Shown: positions 18,881 to 27,759 of the stretch, piece after piece | Position numbering within the stretch: the stretch's first letter is position 1 | How the letters are laid out: every line of letters begins with the position of its first letter | From: Prauserella muralis | GTDB lineage: Bacteria > Actinomycetota > Actinomycetes > Mycobacteriales > Pseudonocardiaceae | Assembly: GCF_003202285.1 (NCBI RefSeq) | Contig: NZ_MASW01000002.1 | Span: 434,001 to 498,000, forward strand | Direction: 5' to 3' | DNA: 64,000 bases | Notes under the pieces: model-generated | The model's input: the letters and a program-made list of their open reading frames with translations, nothing else | Database searches by the model: none | What the model was told of the DNA's origin: nothing | Position numbers and translations under genes: made by a program

Positions 18881-19048
18881 CGCGAGTCCTGCGTCCAGGC
18901 CCGCGAGTCCTGCGTTCGGGCCCGCGAGTCCTGCGTTCGGGCCCGCGAGTCCTGCGTCCAGGCCCGCGAGTCCTGCGTTCGGGCCCGCGAGTCCTGCGTT
19001 CGGGCCCGCGAGTCCTGCGTTCGGGCCCGCGAGTCCTGCGTTCCGGGC
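18881..19048. repeat. Array of eight 21-bp tandem repeats
   Basis: Eight exact-phase units starting at 18881, 18902, 18923, 18944, 18965, 18986, 19007 and 19028. The first 14 bases CGCGAGTCCTGCGT are invariant; the last seven are TCGGGCC in units 2, 3, 5, 6 and 7, CCAGGCC in units 1 and 4, and slightly changed in unit 8. There are no spacers, so it is not a CRISPR. It fills the gap between the convergent hypothetical gene and the SMI1/KNR4 gene. Confidence 0.95.
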
Positions 19049-19050
19049 CG

Positions 19051-20007
19051 TCAGCCGCTGCTGGCCTCCAGCAGCCGCAGGTGCTCCTCCAGCAGCGAGC
19101 GGATCCCCGGATGGGTGGTCTCGCCGAACAGCGGGTCCCAGTCCAGCACCTCGCCGGTGGCGGGCCGCAGTACGACCGTCCCCGGTTCGCTGATCGTCAC
19201 GCCGTCGGCGTCGGCGGTCAGTTCCGAGACCCCGAGCAGGCGCGGGAACACCACGTCGGCGGGCAGGCCGTCGCAGGTGAGCAGGAACTCGCGGTAGTCG
19301 TCCGGGAGGGTCAGGCCGAGCCTGCGCTCGGCCGCGGCGATGCCCGCCGCCGACGCCGGTGGCGGAGCGCTGTCCGGCTCTCCGCGCAGCCGCAGGATCT
19401 CGCCGATCAGCCCCGGCCAGTGCCGGTGCTCCGCGGCGGGCTGGTAGCGCTGATGCAGCGCGGCGATCAGCGTGCCCGCGTAGTCCCGCGCCCAGTCCCG
19501 CGGCACGGTCAGCACCCCGCGCACCAGCAGGGGCGCCACGTGCCGGCACGCCGCCAGCGTCGCCACGTCCGGCTTCACGTCGTCGCGGGCCAGTTCCGCC
19601 CACCTGGCGAGCGCCGAGGTGGCGCCGTCGGCGTCGCCCTCCGCCGCGCGCGCCTGCGCCTCGGCCGCGGCGGTCCGCAGCTCACCGGCGTCCTTGGCCA
19701 GGTGGTCCCGGTGCGCCTCCTCCTCGGCGTCGAGGTCGAGCGGGTCCAGTTCCCCCGCCCAGTCCGGCAGCGCGCCGCGCGCCTCCAGCAGCATCGCCCA
19801 GGCCCGTGCGGTCAGCGGGTCCGCGGTGAACGTCGTGACCGGCCGTCCCGTGCAGGCGTGCCAGCGCCGCACCAGCCGGTCGGACTCGCTCGTCGCCCCG
19901 GCACAGGCCAGCAGCAGCGCGGCGTACCCGATCGCGGCGTCGACCTCCGCGTCGGCGGCCGTGAGCACCTCGCGCACGGCCGCCTCGGCGTAGGTCTGCC
20001 CGCCCAT
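19051..20007 (-). CDS. SMI1/KNR4 family (SUKH) domain protein
   Basis: 318 residues. The C-terminal third carries a SUKH-like domain: AAERRLGLTLPDDYREFLLT, then LLGVSELTADADG and the terminal HPGIRSLLEEHLRLLEASSG. The N-terminal 170 residues are Ala/Asp-rich and helical with no recognised domain. SUKH proteins are often immunity proteins against contact-dependent toxins, but no toxin gene lies nearby, so that role is not supported here. It is 30 bases downstream of pepA in the same direction and may be cotranscribed. Its stop abuts the tandem repeat array. Confidence 0.75.
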   Translation of the reverse strand: MGGQTYAEAAVREVLTAADAEVDAAIGYAALLLACAGATSESDRLVRRWHACTGRPVTTFTADPLTARAWAMLLEARGALPDWAGELDPLDLDAEEEAHRDHLAKDAGELRTAAAEAQARAAEGDADGATSALARWAELARDDVKPDVATLAACRHVAPLLVRGVLTVPRDWARDYAGTLIAALHQRYQPAAEHRHWPGLIGEILRLRGEPDSAPPPASAAGIAAAERRLGLTLPDDYREFLLTCDGLPADVVFPRLLGVSELTADADGVTISEPGTVVLRPATGEVLDWDPLFGETTHPGIRSLLEEHLRLLEASSG

Positions 20008-20037
20008 CGACGTCGTCGCAGGAAGTCGCCGGAACGG

Positions 20038-21531
20038 TCAGCCGTTGTCGGCGATGTCGGCGAGCACGGCCGCGATCGTGCGCACCGGCACGCCCGTGCC
20101 GCCCTTGCCGGTGTAGCCCCACGGCGAGCCCGTGTTGAACGAGGGCCCCGCGATGTCGATGTGGGCCCACGGCAGGTCGTCGGCGACGAACTCCCGCAGG
20201 AAGATGCCCGCGGCGAGCATGCCGCCCCAGCGCGCGCCCGTGACGTTGGCGATGTCGGCCAGTTTCGAGTCCAGGTCGGCCCGCAGCTCCTCCGGCAGCG
20301 GCATCGGCCAGCCGCCCTCACCGGTGGCCTGCGCGATCCCGGCCACGCGGTCGCGGAAGTCGTCGCTGCCCATGATCCCGGCCGTGCGGTTGCCCAGCGC
20401 CACCACCTGCGCGCCGGTGAGCGTGGACGTCTCGATCAGGTAATCCGGGTCGTCCTCCGCGGCGCGCACGATGGCGTCGGCGAGCACGAGCCTGCCCTCG
20501 GCGTCGGTGTTGAGCACCTCGACGGTCTTGCCGCCGTACATCGTGAGCACGTCGCCGGGACGGTAGGACGTGCCCGAGGGCATGTTCTCCGCCAGCGGCA
20601 GATACGCCGTGACCTCCAGCGGGTACTTGAGCTTGGCGGCGAGCAGCGCCGAGGCGAGCACGGCCGCGGCCCCGGACATGTCCGAGGTCATGTGGTCCAT
20701 GTTCGCGGCGGGCTTGAGCGAGATGCCGCCCGTGTCGAACGTGATGCCCTTGCCGACCAGCGCCACCTTCTTCCTCGGCCTTGCGCCCTTGTAGGCGATG
20801 CGCACCAGGCGCGGCGGCCGCGACGAGCCGCCGCCGACGCCGAGGATGCCGCCGTAGCCCTTGCGCTTGAGCGCGCGCTCGTCGAGCACCTCGAACTCCA
20901 GGCCCTCCGCCTCGGCGAGCGAGCGGGCGCGGTCGGCGAAGGAGGCGGGGAACAGGTCGTTGGGCGGGGTGTTGATGAGGTCGCGCGCGATGACGACCGC
21001 CTCGGCGATGGCGGTGGCCGCCTTCAGCGTCGCGCGGTGCTGCCGCGTGGTGCCCTCGGTGGGAGCGCCGACGTCGACGGCCGACACCGGTGCGTCGCCG
21101 GGCTCGGACTTGTACTCGGTGAAGCTGTAGGCGCCCAGCACGGTGCCCTCCACCGCCGCCTGCAGGTCGATCACCGACAGCGTGGTCAGCGCGCGGGCCG
21201 TCCCCGCCAGCGCCCTGCCGGACGCGCCCGCCGCGCGGCGGACCTGCTCGGCGGTGGGCTCCGGCGCGCCCAGCCCCACGGCGAGCACCACGCCCGCGGG
21301 CAGCGTGCCCAGCGTGGGGACCTTGACGACCTCCTCGGCCTTACCGGTGGCCCCGAGGGTGCGCAGCACCTCGACGAGAGTGCCGCCCAGCGCGGCGTCG
21401 ACGGCCTCGGCGCCCGGCGCCAGCTCCAGCCCGTTCGCGCCCTGCACGGTGCCGACCACCACGGCCTCGGCCCGGGACTTGCCCAGCGCCGCCTCGGTGA
21501 TCTCGGAAAGGGCCAGCTTCGGCACGCTCAC
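20038..21531 (-). CDS. pepA: Leucyl aminopeptidase (M17 family)
   Basis: Two-metal aminopeptidase releasing N-terminal residues, cytoplasmic hexamer. 497 residues from GTG 21531, which follows GAGGAG at good distance; the ATG at 21570 is in frame but has no binding site. Metal and catalytic motifs: [16 protein letters not shown] (Lys and Asp ligands) and [17 protein letters not shown], the M17 signature. C-terminal [20 protein letters not shown] is also typical. Matches pepB/pepA near dlaT in mycobacteria. Divergent from the membrane-protein gene at 21612. Confidence 0.96.
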   Translation of the reverse strand: MSVPKLALSEITEAALGKSRAEAVVVGTVQGANGLELAPGAEAVDAALGGTLVEVLRTLGATGKAEEVVKVPTLGTLPAGVVLAVGLGAPEPTAEQVRRAAGASGRALAGTARALTTLSVIDLQAAVEGTVLGAYSFTEYKSEPGDAPVSAVDVGAPTEGTTRQHRATLKAATAIAEAVVIARDLINTPPNDLFPASFADRARSLAEAEGLEFEVLDERALKRKGYGGILGVGGGSSRPPRLVRIAYKGARPRKKVALVGKGITFDTGGISLKPAANMDHMTSDMSGAAAVLASALLAAKLKYPLEVTAYLPLAENMPSGTSYRPGDVLTMYGGKTVEVLNTDAEGRLVLADAIVRAAEDDPDYLIETSTLTGAQVVALGNRTAGIMGSDDFRDRVAGIAQATGEGGWPMPLPEELRADLDSKLADIANVTGARWGGMLAAGIFLREFVADDLPWAHIDIAGPSFNTGSPWGYTGKGGTGVPVRTIAAVLADIADNG

Positions 21532-21611
21532 ATCGGACTCCTCGTTCGGTACTGCACGTCTGTCGGCCATGCTATTGACGACGTGATGATCGCTGAGAGG
21601 TAGGTACGCGC

Positions 21612-22523
21612 GTGCAGGTCGGAGCGGGCCTTCTCGGCGCGCTGGCCGTGGCGGCGTCGGCGGCGGGCTGGTGGCTGCTCGGCGGGTTCGCGCTCGCGGC
21701 GCTGCTCGCCGCTTGTGCGCAGTGGACGGTGCCCGAGCCGGAAGGGCGCACCGGCCGCCTGCTCGCCGGGCTGCCCACGGTGTCGGCGCTGAGCAGGGTG
21801 GTGTTGTTCGCGAGCGTCTTCGCGGCGTACTCGGTGCCCGCGTACCGGCCGCTCGCGGCGGCGGGGTTCGTCGTGCTCGTCGCCGTGGCCGACGCGGCAG
21901 GGATTCACCTTGGCGGGTACTGGCGCCGCTGGATCGCGGGGCTGCTGATCGTGGCCGCGCTGGCGTTCGTCGCGTTGTGCGTGGCGATCGAACCCGCCGC
22001 GCGTCCGGAGCCGCCGGGCTCGCCCGGCTGGAGCGGCCTGCTGCTCGCCGCCGCCGTCGGTCTGCCTGCCTTCGCGGGCCTGGACCGCAGGCGTCTCGCG
22101 GCGGGAACCGTGCTGGCGCTCGCTGTCGCGGCGGCGGCGCTGTACCAGGCAGGGCCCGTCCGGCTGGGCCTGTCGCCGACGTCGTTGCGGGACGTGCTGG
22201 CCGCCGCCGACGCGCAGGCGCTCGAGCCGGTGCTCGGGGTGGTGGTCGTGCTGGCGACCGCGCCCGCCGCGCTGCTCGCGTTCACCGCCGCGCGGGAGGC
22301 GGTGCGGCCCGCGAACCGCGTGCGCGGCGCGCTCGTGGCCGGACTTGCCGCCGCGCTCGCCGCGGCCGTGCTGACACCGCTCGGTGCGGTGCTGCTGGCG
22401 GCCGGGCTCGCGGTCGCCGAGGCGTTGGCCGCGGCGGTGGCGACCGGCAGGCCGACCGGCCGCGCCGTGGCCACCGGCGTGCTGGCGGTCGCGCTGCTGG
22501 CGGGGCTGGTGTTCGCGTGGTGA
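21612..22523 (+). CDS. Hypothetical multi-spanning membrane protein
   Basis: 303 residues, Ala/Leu/Val-rich, with about nine hydrophobic segments. No family motif recognised; weak resemblance to permease-like proteins is only compositional. GTG start at 21612 is 81 bases from the divergent pepA start. Its TGA shares GTGA with the GTG of the DUF402 gene, so the two are translationally coupled and probably act together. Confidence 0.7.
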   Translation: MQVGAGLLGALAVAASAAGWWLLGGFALAALLAACAQWTVPEPEGRTGRLLAGLPTVSALSRVVLFASVFAAYSVPAYRPLAAAGFVVLVAVADAAGIHLGGYWRRWIAGLLIVAALAFVALCVAIEPAARPEPPGSPGWSGLLLAAAVGLPAFAGLDRRRLAAGTVLALAVAAAALYQAGPVRLGLSPTSLRDVLAAADAQALEPVLGVVVVLATAPAALLAFTAAREAVRPANRVRGALVAGLAAALAAAVLTPLGAVLLAAGLAVAEALAAAVATGRPTGRAVATGVLAVALLAGLVFAW

Positions 22524-23146
22524 CCTGGCGGCCCGGCGAGACCGCCGTGCTGACGTTCGCGCGCCCGGACGGCAGCGTGGGCCAGCAGCATCCGCTGCGT
22601 GTGCTCGCCGACGACGGCCGCGAGCTGCTCGGCTGGCTGCCCGCCGGCACGCCCATCGTGAGCAGCAGGCTCGCCGACGGCAGGCGGATGCGCGACGCCC
22701 CGCTGGCCGAGCGGTTCACCCTGCCGCGGGTGCGGACCCGCGACGCCTGGTGGACCCGGTCCACCCTGCGGCTGGTGGACGACGCCGCGTGGGCGTCGGT
22801 GTGGTGGTTCTTCGATGCCGCCGGGGTGTTCACGGACTGGTACGTCAACCTGGAGATCCCGCTGGGGCGGGACGACCGGGGCCCGGTGCGGATCGACGGC
22901 GTGCTCGACCTCGTGGTCGGCGCGGACCGGCGCTGGGCGTGGAAGGACGAGGACGAGGCGGACGAGGCGGTGCGTGCAGGCAGGCTCACCGCCGGGCAGC
23001 TGCGGCGGCTGCGCGCGGAGGGCGAGCGGTACGCGGCGCTGGCCGAGGCGGGCGCGTTTCCGTTCGACGGGACGTGGACGGACTTCCGTCCCGAGCCGGC
23101 CTGGCCGGCGCCCGAGTTGCCGGACGACCTGCTGCGCGGCCTGTGA
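22520..23146 (+). CDS. DUF402 domain protein (FomD/UPF0374-like)
   Basis: 208 residues, soluble. DUF402 proteins include nucleotide phosphohydrolases such as FomD; the function here is not known. The conserved segment reads VWWFFDAAGVFTDWYVNLEI followed by DGVLDLVVGADRRWAWKDED, with the Trp/Tyr and acidic residues typical of the metal site. The C terminus is FPFDGTWTDFRPEPAW. Starts at a GTG overlapping the preceding stop by four bases. Confidence 0.85.
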   Translation: MTWRPGETAVLTFARPDGSVGQQHPLRVLADDGRELLGWLPAGTPIVSSRLADGRRMRDAPLAERFTLPRVRTRDAWWTRSTLRLVDDAAWASVWWFFDAAGVFTDWYVNLEIPLGRDDRGPVRIDGVLDLVVGADRRWAWKDEDEADEAVRAGRLTAGQLRRLRAEGERYAALAEAGAFPFDGTWTDFRPEPAWPAPELPDDLLRGL

Positions 23147-23161
23147 CCGGCGCTCGGGCCG

Positions 23162-23470
23162 TCAGGAGGCCATCAGGTAGGCGAGGCCCAGCAGCACCGC
23201 CGCCGCCACGGCCAGCCCCGCCAGGCGCGAGCCGGGCAGGTCGCGCGGGAAGACCTTCTCGTTGAGGTTCTTCCACCAGACGACCCCGAACACGGCCCCG
23301 ATGATGCCGAGGAGCCCGCCGAAGCCGCCTGCCATGACGTAGCCGATGAGCACGAGCATGCCGCCCGCGAAGGTCAGCAGCGCGGCGGCGGTGAACGTCT
23401 TGACGTCGGAGGCGGGGCCTGCGGAGACGCTGTTTCCGCCTGCAGGCCGCGGAGGCTGGGAGATCACCAC
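23162..23470 (-). CDS. Small membrane protein, hypothetical
   Basis: 102 residues with three hydrophobic stretches, [36 protein letters not shown] and [20 protein letters not shown]. The N-terminal 20 residues are polar and Pro-rich. No family recognised. It is convergent with DUF402 and divergent from ilvE, 57 bases away. The coding assignment rests on the membrane pattern and the lack of a better frame. Confidence 0.65.
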   Translation of the reverse strand: MVISQPPRPAGGNSVSAGPASDVKTFTAAALLTFAGGMLVLIGYVMAGGFGGLLGIIGAVFGVVWWKNLNEKVFPRDLPGSRLAGLAVAAAVLLGLAYLMAS

Positions 23471-23493
23471 CTCATCGTAGAGGCTGGGGAATG

Positions 23494-23521
23494 TTCTGAC
23501 GTCCTACTAACGAGATATGCT
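23494..23521 (+). promoter_or_regulatory. Candidate leaderless promoter of ilvE
   Basis: TTCTGA (23494-23499) and TATGCT (23516-23521) are 16 bases apart, and the ATG of ilvE lies six bases after the second hexamer, so transcription would begin at the start codon. There is no ribosome binding site, which agrees with a leaderless message. Confidence 0.5.
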
Positions 23522-23527
23522 GCGGCC

Positions 23528-24637
23528 ATGACGACGACGATCCCCTTCACCCGTACCCTCAGCTCGGCTCCCGCCTCCGCGGAGCGGGTAGCGGAGGTAC
23601 TGGCGAAGCCGGGGTTCGGCGTCCATTTCACCGACCACATGGTCACCGTCAGGTGGGACCGCGAGCGCGGCTGGCACGACGCCGAGCTGCGCCCGTACGA
23701 GGCGTTCACCCTGGACCCGGCCACCGCCGTGCTGCACTACGGGCAGGCGATCTTCGAGGGGCTCAAGGCCTACCGCCAGCCGGACGGCTCCATCAACGCG
23801 TTCCGGCCGGAGGCCAACGCCGAGCGGTTCCGCACCTCGGCCCGCAGGCTGGCGATGCCGCAGCTGCCCGACGAGCTGTTCCTCGGCTCGCTGCACGAGC
23901 TGATCGCCGCCGACAACCGGTGGGTGCCCACCCGGCAGGGCGACACGCTGTACCTGCGGCCGTTCATGATCGCCACCGAGGCGGGGCTGGGCGTGAACCG
24001 GCCGTCCGGCAGCTACCTGTACACGCTGATCGGCTCGCCTGCCGGGTCGTACTTCTCCGGCGGTGTGCAGCCGGTGAGCGTGTGGCTGTCCACCGAGTAC
24101 GTGCGGGCCGCGCCCGGAGGCACCGGCTTCGCCAAGTGCGCCGGCAACTACGCGGCGTCGTTCGTGGCGCAGGCGCAGGCCGTCGAGCAGGGCTGTGACC
24201 AGGTGGTGTGGCTGGATGCCGTCGAGCGCCGGTGGGTCGAGGAGATGGGCGGGATGAACCTGTTCTTCGTCTTCGGCTCCGGTGACGACGCCAAGGTCGT
24301 GACGCCCGAGCTGAGCGGCTCGCTGCTGCCTGGCATCACCCGTGACTCGCTGCTGAAGCTGGTCGCCGACCACGGCTATCGCGTGGAGGAGCGGCGCATC
24401 TCCACCGACGAGTGGGAGAAGGCGGCACGCTCCGGCGAGCTGACCGAGGTGTTCGCCTGCGGCACCGCCGCCGTCATCACCCCGGTCGGCCGGGTCAAGC
24501 ACGCCGGCGGCGAGTTCACGGTGTCCGGCGGCAGGCCCGGCGAGCTCACCCTGCGCCTGCGCGAGGAGCTCACCGGTATCCAGGAGGGCACCCGCCCCGA
24601 CCCGCACGGCTGGATGCACCAGCTCGCGAGCGCCTGA
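23528..24637 (+). CDS. ilvE: Branched-chain amino acid aminotransferase
   Basis: PLP enzyme making the last step of leucine, isoleucine and valine synthesis or the first of their breakdown. 369 residues, the normal bacterial class IV length for the actinobacterial type. Seen: [20 protein letters not shown] near 75, [15 protein letters not shown], the PLP lysine in [13 protein letters not shown] near 205, [12 protein letters not shown], and [10 protein letters not shown] near 320. Convergent with cobT across a palindromic repeat. A leaderless promoter precedes it. Confidence 0.97.
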   Translation: MTTTIPFTRTLSSAPASAERVAEVLAKPGFGVHFTDHMVTVRWDRERGWHDAELRPYEAFTLDPATAVLHYGQAIFEGLKAYRQPDGSINAFRPEANAERFRTSARRLAMPQLPDELFLGSLHELIAADNRWVPTRQGDTLYLRPFMIATEAGLGVNRPSGSYLYTLIGSPAGSYFSGGVQPVSVWLSTEYVRAAPGGTGFAKCAGNYAASFVAQAQAVEQGCDQVVWLDAVERRWVEEMGGMNLFFVFGSGDDAKVVTPELSGSLLPGITRDSLLKLVADHGYRVEERRISTDEWEKAARSGELTEVFACGTAAVITPVGRVKHAGGEFTVSGGRPGELTLRLREELTGIQEGTRPDPHGWMHQLASA

Positions 24638-24644
24638 CCCGAAG

Positions 24645-24727
24645 CTCCCCAATGCGGCATTGGTGGCGTTGAACGCTACGAATGCCGCATTGGGGAAGTT
24701 GAGCGCTACGAATGCCACATTGGGGAA
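24645..24727. repeat. Palindromic intergenic repeat, family B copy 1
   Basis: CTCCCCAATGCGGCATT (24645-24661) pairs with AATGCCGCATTGGGG (24681-24695) over a 19-base loop; a third arm AATGCCACATTGGGGAA starts at 24711. The spacers carry a 10-base direct repeat GARCGCTACG. It lies between the convergent ilvE and cobT genes and reaches the cobT stop. A related element is at 38911-39001. Confidence 0.85.
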
Positions 24728-25756
24728 CTACCTGGCAGTCGGTGACGCCGGTCGCAGTTCGGCGAGCAGGCGGACGGACACCGTCAGCAAGGGCAGGGCG
24801 GCGGCCGCACCGGTTCCGCCGCCGAGGCCGATACCGAGGTCCACGATCGGCTCCAGGTCCAGGTGGTCGAGGGCCAGCGCGTGGGCGGGCTCGGTGGACC
24901 GGTGCGCCGCCACCCACCAGCTCCGCGCGCCCGGCGCCAGTTCCTCGGCCACCAGCGCGGCGGCGGCCGCCGAGAGCCCGTCCAGCACCACCGGCGTCCG
25001 GCGCACGGCCGCCTGCGCGAGGAACCCCGCCATCGCGGCCAGGTCGGCGCCACCCGCCGTGCGCAGCAGGTCCATCGGGTCGCCCAGCACCGGCCGCGCC
25101 CTGCGCAGCGCGTCGCGCACGGCGAGGGCCTTGCGCATCCACCCGTTGTCGTCGATGCCGGACCCGCGGCCGATGACGGCGACCGGCTCGGTGCCGGTCA
25201 GCGCGGCGACGAGCGCCGACGCCGGGGTGCTCGCGCCGACGCCCAGCTCGGCGGGCACGAGCAGGTCCGCGCCCTCGTCCACCTCGGCATCGGCCAGCCG
25301 CATCCCGGCGCGCACGGCCGCCTCGGCCTGCGTCTCGCTCAGAGCGTCCTCGACGTCGATGGAGCCCGACGCGCGGCGGACCTTGAACGGGCCGTCCTCG
25401 TCGCTGTCCACCGCGATGTCCTCGACCCGCAGGCCCGCGCCCGCCGCCTCGGCGAGCACGTTCAGCGCGGCACCGCCGTCCCTCACGGCCGTGAGCAGGG
25501 TTCGCGTGTACGCGGGACCGTGGGCGGAGACGCCGCGTGCCGCGATGCCGTGGTCGGCGGCGAACACGACGAGGCGCGGCCGGCGAAACGGCCGCGGCGG
25601 CGACTGGGCCTGGCAGGCCGCGACCCAGGCGGCGAGCGTGGCCAGGGTGCCGAGCGAACCGGCGGGCTTGAGCACCGTGGCCTCCCGCTTGCGGGCCTCG
25701 GCACGGGCGAGCTCGTCGGGCATGGGGACGGTCGGGAACTCGATGCGCACGCGCAC
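24728..25756 (-). CDS. cobT: Nicotinate-nucleotide--dimethylbenzimidazole phosphoribosyltransferase
   Basis: Makes alpha-ribazole phosphate for the lower ligand of cobalamin. 342 residues, normal. Typical motifs: LKPAGSLGTLATLAAW near 28-43 (loop GSLG), FAADHGIAARGVS, ELGVGASTPASALVAAL near 165, GRGSGIDDNGW and GGADLAAMAGFLAQAA, and the C-terminal DLGIGLGGGTGAAAALPLL with the catalytic Glu region before it. The start is GTG 25756 (or GTG 25750), only three bases after the stop of the SorC regulator, so it appears cotranscribed with HPr and the regulator. No cobS or other cobalamin gene is adjacent. Confidence 0.94.
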   Translation of the reverse strand: MRVRIEFPTVPMPDELARAEARKREATVLKPAGSLGTLATLAAWVAACQAQSPPRPFRRPRLVVFAADHGIAARGVSAHGPAYTRTLLTAVRDGGAALNVLAEAAGAGLRVEDIAVDSDEDGPFKVRRASGSIDVEDALSETQAEAAVRAGMRLADAEVDEGADLLVPAELGVGASTPASALVAALTGTEPVAVIGRGSGIDDNGWMRKALAVRDALRRARPVLGDPMDLLRTAGGADLAAMAGFLAQAAVRRTPVVLDGLSAAAAALVAEELAPGARSWWVAAHRSTEPAHALALDHLDLEPIVDLGIGLGGGTGAAAALPLLTVSVRLLAELRPASPTAR

Positions 25757-25759
25757 AAG

Positions 25760-26713
25760 CTACCGGGCGTCCCGGGCGAGCAGCGCCCTGGCCAGCGAGC
25801 TGTCGCACACCAGCACGTCCAGCACGCGCGTGCGCAGCGCGCCGAGCGCGCCACCGGCCTTCTCCGGCCCCGCCGCGACACCCGCGACCAGCGGGATGGC
25901 GGCGAGATCGGCCAGCGAGACGCCCAGCACGCGGTCGTCGGTGGGCCCGAGGATCGCCTTGCCCTCGGCATCGAAGAAGCGCGCGCACACGTCGCCTGCC
26001 GGGTGCGCGGCGTCGAACCGCTCCCGCTCGGATTCGCTGAGACTCATGGCCTTCACCAGCGAGGCCGACGAGCCGTGTCCGGCGCTGCCGATGCCCACCA
26101 GCGCCACCTGCACCCGCCGTGCGGCGTCGAGCGTGCGCTGGATGGACGGCTCGGCGAGCAGCACGTCGCGGCCTGCCTTGGACGTCAGCAGCGCGGGCGC
26201 GTGCAGCCGCTGGAACCGGCCCCCGACCCGGCCCGCGAGGTCGCGCACCAGCTCCTCACCGCTGATCGCCGAGTCCACTGCGGACAACCCGCCCACGAGC
26301 GGCAGCACCTCGACGTCGAGTCCGCCCTCGTCGGGGATGTGCTGCACGACGGCCTGCAGCCCGTGCCCCCACGACACACCGACCTGCTGGCCGGGGTGGA
26401 GATTGTCCAGCAGCCAGCGGGCACCGAGGTCGCCGACCCTCGACAGTGGACGGTCGCCGCTGTGGATCTCGGCGACCCGGCAGTCCCGGAGCCCGAAACG
26501 CGCCGTCAGCTCCGACTCCAGGTCCATGTCCCTGCCGGTGGGATCGTTGATCTGGATGCGGACGATGCCGCGTTCGCGGGCGGCCGTCAGCATCCGCGAC
26601 ACGCTCGACCTGCTGACCTGCAGTGCCGTCGCGATCTCGTTCTGCGAACGGCCCTCCTCGTAGTACAACCGGGCCGCCTTCACCAGCAGTTGCTGGTCGC
26701 GCGGTGGGGGCAT
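25760..26713 (-). CDS. SorC/DeoR-type sugar-binding transcriptional regulator
   Basis: Predicted repressor or activator that senses a phosphorylated sugar or polyol and controls the PTS island. 317 residues. The N-terminal helix-turn-helix is near 22-50 (SQNEIATALQVSRSSVSRML). The C-terminal sugar-binding domain (PF04198) shows LGARWLLDNLHPGQQVGVSWGHGL, VEVLPLVGGL, LHAPALL and the typical GIGSAGHGSS segment. It sits four bases after HPr and three before cobT, and is divergent from the PTS genes. Likely sites are the GCACA-TGTGC palindromes at 27064 and 29784. Confidence 0.9.
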   Translation of the reverse strand: MPPPRDQQLLVKAARLYYEEGRSQNEIATALQVSRSSVSRMLTAARERGIVRIQINDPTGRDMDLESELTARFGLRDCRVAEIHSGDRPLSRVGDLGARWLLDNLHPGQQVGVSWGHGLQAVVQHIPDEGGLDVEVLPLVGGLSAVDSAISGEELVRDLAGRVGGRFQRLHAPALLTSKAGRDVLLAEPSIQRTLDAARRVQVALVGIGSAGHGSSASLVKAMSLSESERERFDAAHPAGDVCARFFDAEGKAILGPTDDRVLGVSLADLAAIPLVAGVAAGPEKAGGALGALRTRVLDVLVCDSSLARALLARDAR

Positions 26714-26717
26714 CGGC

Positions 26718-26984
26718 TCACGCGTCCCCGTCGTGCACGAGAAGCCGCGACAGCTCCCGCAGCGCGGCGTCGGCGCCCTCGCCCTCGGTGCGCAGCACCA
26801 CCTCCTCGCCGTGCCCGATGGCCAGGCTCAGCACCGACAGCATGCTGCGCGCGTCCACTGGCTCCGTGCCCGGCCGTCCGATGAAGACGGACCCGGAATG
26901 CTGGGCCGCGGCCTTGACGAACTGGCTCGCGGGCCGCGCGTGCAGGCCGACGGGGGACGCGATCTTGACGCGGATCTCCGGCAT
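26718..26984 (-). CDS. ptsH: HPr family phosphocarrier protein
   Basis: Carries phosphate from Enzyme I to the EII proteins of the PTS. 88 residues, normal. The phosphorylated His15 is in PVGLHARPASQFV, and the regulatory Ser is Ser47 in DARSMLSVLSLAIGHGE. The ATG at 26984 has GAAGGAG upstream. It is divergent from the glucitol-type IIC gene and followed by the regulator and cobT. No Enzyme I is in the window, so it must use one encoded elsewhere. Confidence 0.95.
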   Translation of the reverse strand: MPEIRVKIASPVGLHARPASQFVKAAAQHSGSVFIGRPGTEPVDARSMLSVLSLAIGHGEEVVLRTEGEGADAALRELSRLLVHDGDA

Positions 26985-27063
26985 GCGGGCTCCTTCGCGG
27001 TTGGGTCTTGTCGCCGATTGAGCGGCATGTTACACACATCACTGGCAAACGTGAAGAACGTAC

Positions 27064-27079
27064 GCACAAATGTGCACAT
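27064..27079. promoter_or_regulatory. Candidate SorC operator upstream of the PTS genes
   Basis: GCACA-AA-TGTGC (27064-27075) overlaps the perfect palindrome ATGTGCACAT (27070-27079). It lies in the divergent region between HPr and the IIC gene, 32 bases before the latter. The ATGTGCACAT ten-mer recurs exactly at 29793-29802 in the second promoter of the island. Regulator binding is inferred. Confidence 0.6.
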
Positions 27080-27111
27080 GCCGGTATGGGGGGCCGAGAA
27101 GGAGGCCAGGA

Positions 27112-27759
27112 ATGCACGTGCTTGCTGTAATGGCGCAGCAGCAGCCGGCACAGCCGGAAGGCGAGACGAGCGGTGGTGTGCTCGGCGTCTTCGAATGGCT
27201 GGGCACCCATTTCATCGGGCTGTTCAACGAGTCGGGCGAGCAGTTCGTCGGGCTGATCACCGGCATCCTGCCGACGTTGATCGTGCTGCTCACGTTCATG
27301 TACGCGCTCACCACGTTCATCGGTGAGCAGCGGGTCACCAGGGCGGTGCAGTGGTCGGCCCGCTGGTGGATCACCCGCTACACCGTGATGCCGATCATCG
27401 CGGTGCTCATGCTGACCAACCCGATGTGCTACTCGTTCGGCCGGTTCCTGCCGGAACGGCACAAGCCGGCCTTCTACGACTCCGCGGTGTCGTTCGTGCA
27501 CCCGGTGACGACGTTCTTCCCGTACGCCAACGCGGGTGAGCTGTTCGTCTGGCTGGGCATCGCCAACGGGGTGACACAGCTCGGGGAGTCGACGGTTCCG
27601 CTGGCACTGCGGTACTTCCTCGTCGGCATCCTCGTGATCTTCATTCGCGGGATCGTCACCGAGAAGATCACCGCGTTCATGATCAAGCGAACCGGCCGCA
27701 CCGAGGTGTTCGCCGATTTCGACCGTGAGTTCGAGGCAGCCAAGGCAGGTGGACGCTGA
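27112..27759 (+). CDS. srlA: PTS glucitol/sorbitol-type transporter subunit IIC (SrlA/GutA)
   Basis: Membrane channel part of a polyol-specific phosphotransferase permease. 215 residues from ATG 27112, which follows AAGGAGG by six bases. The segments VFEWLGTHFIGLFNESGEQF, ILPTLIVLLTFMYALTTFIG, MPIIAVLMLTNPMCYSFGRF and YANAGELFVWLGIANGV are those of the glucitol EIIC family. It has a slightly longer N terminus than E. coli SrlA. It overlaps the IIB start by one base (TGATG). The family transports hexitols in enterobacteria; a branched tetritol is proposed here. Confidence 0.93.
   Translation: MHVLAVMAQQQPAQPEGETSGGVLGVFEWLGTHFIGLFNESGEQFVGLITGILPTLIVLLTFMYALTTFIGEQRVTRAVQWSARWWITRYTVMPIIAVLMLTNPMCYSFGRFLPERHKPAFYDSAVSFVHPVTTFFPYANAGELFVWLGIANGVTQLGESTVPLALRYFLVGILVIFIRGIVTEKITAFMIKRTGRTEVFADFDREFEAAKAGGR

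Noticed and set aside
18881-19048. Tandem repeats as a CRISPR array
   Set aside because: Units are contiguous with no unique spacers and no cas genes nearby.
18608-19297. Frame encoding repeated ESCVRAR units over the 21-bp array
   Set aside because: The repeat keeps all frames open because its period is a multiple of three; no start signal or homology.
19081-21603. 840-codon plus-strand frame across the SMI1 and pepA genes
   Set aside because: Antisense shadow; pepA is unmistakable on the minus strand.
24660-26663. 667-codon plus-strand frame over cobT and the SorC gene
   Set aside because: Ser/Ala/Arg-rich shadow antisense to cobT and the regulator.
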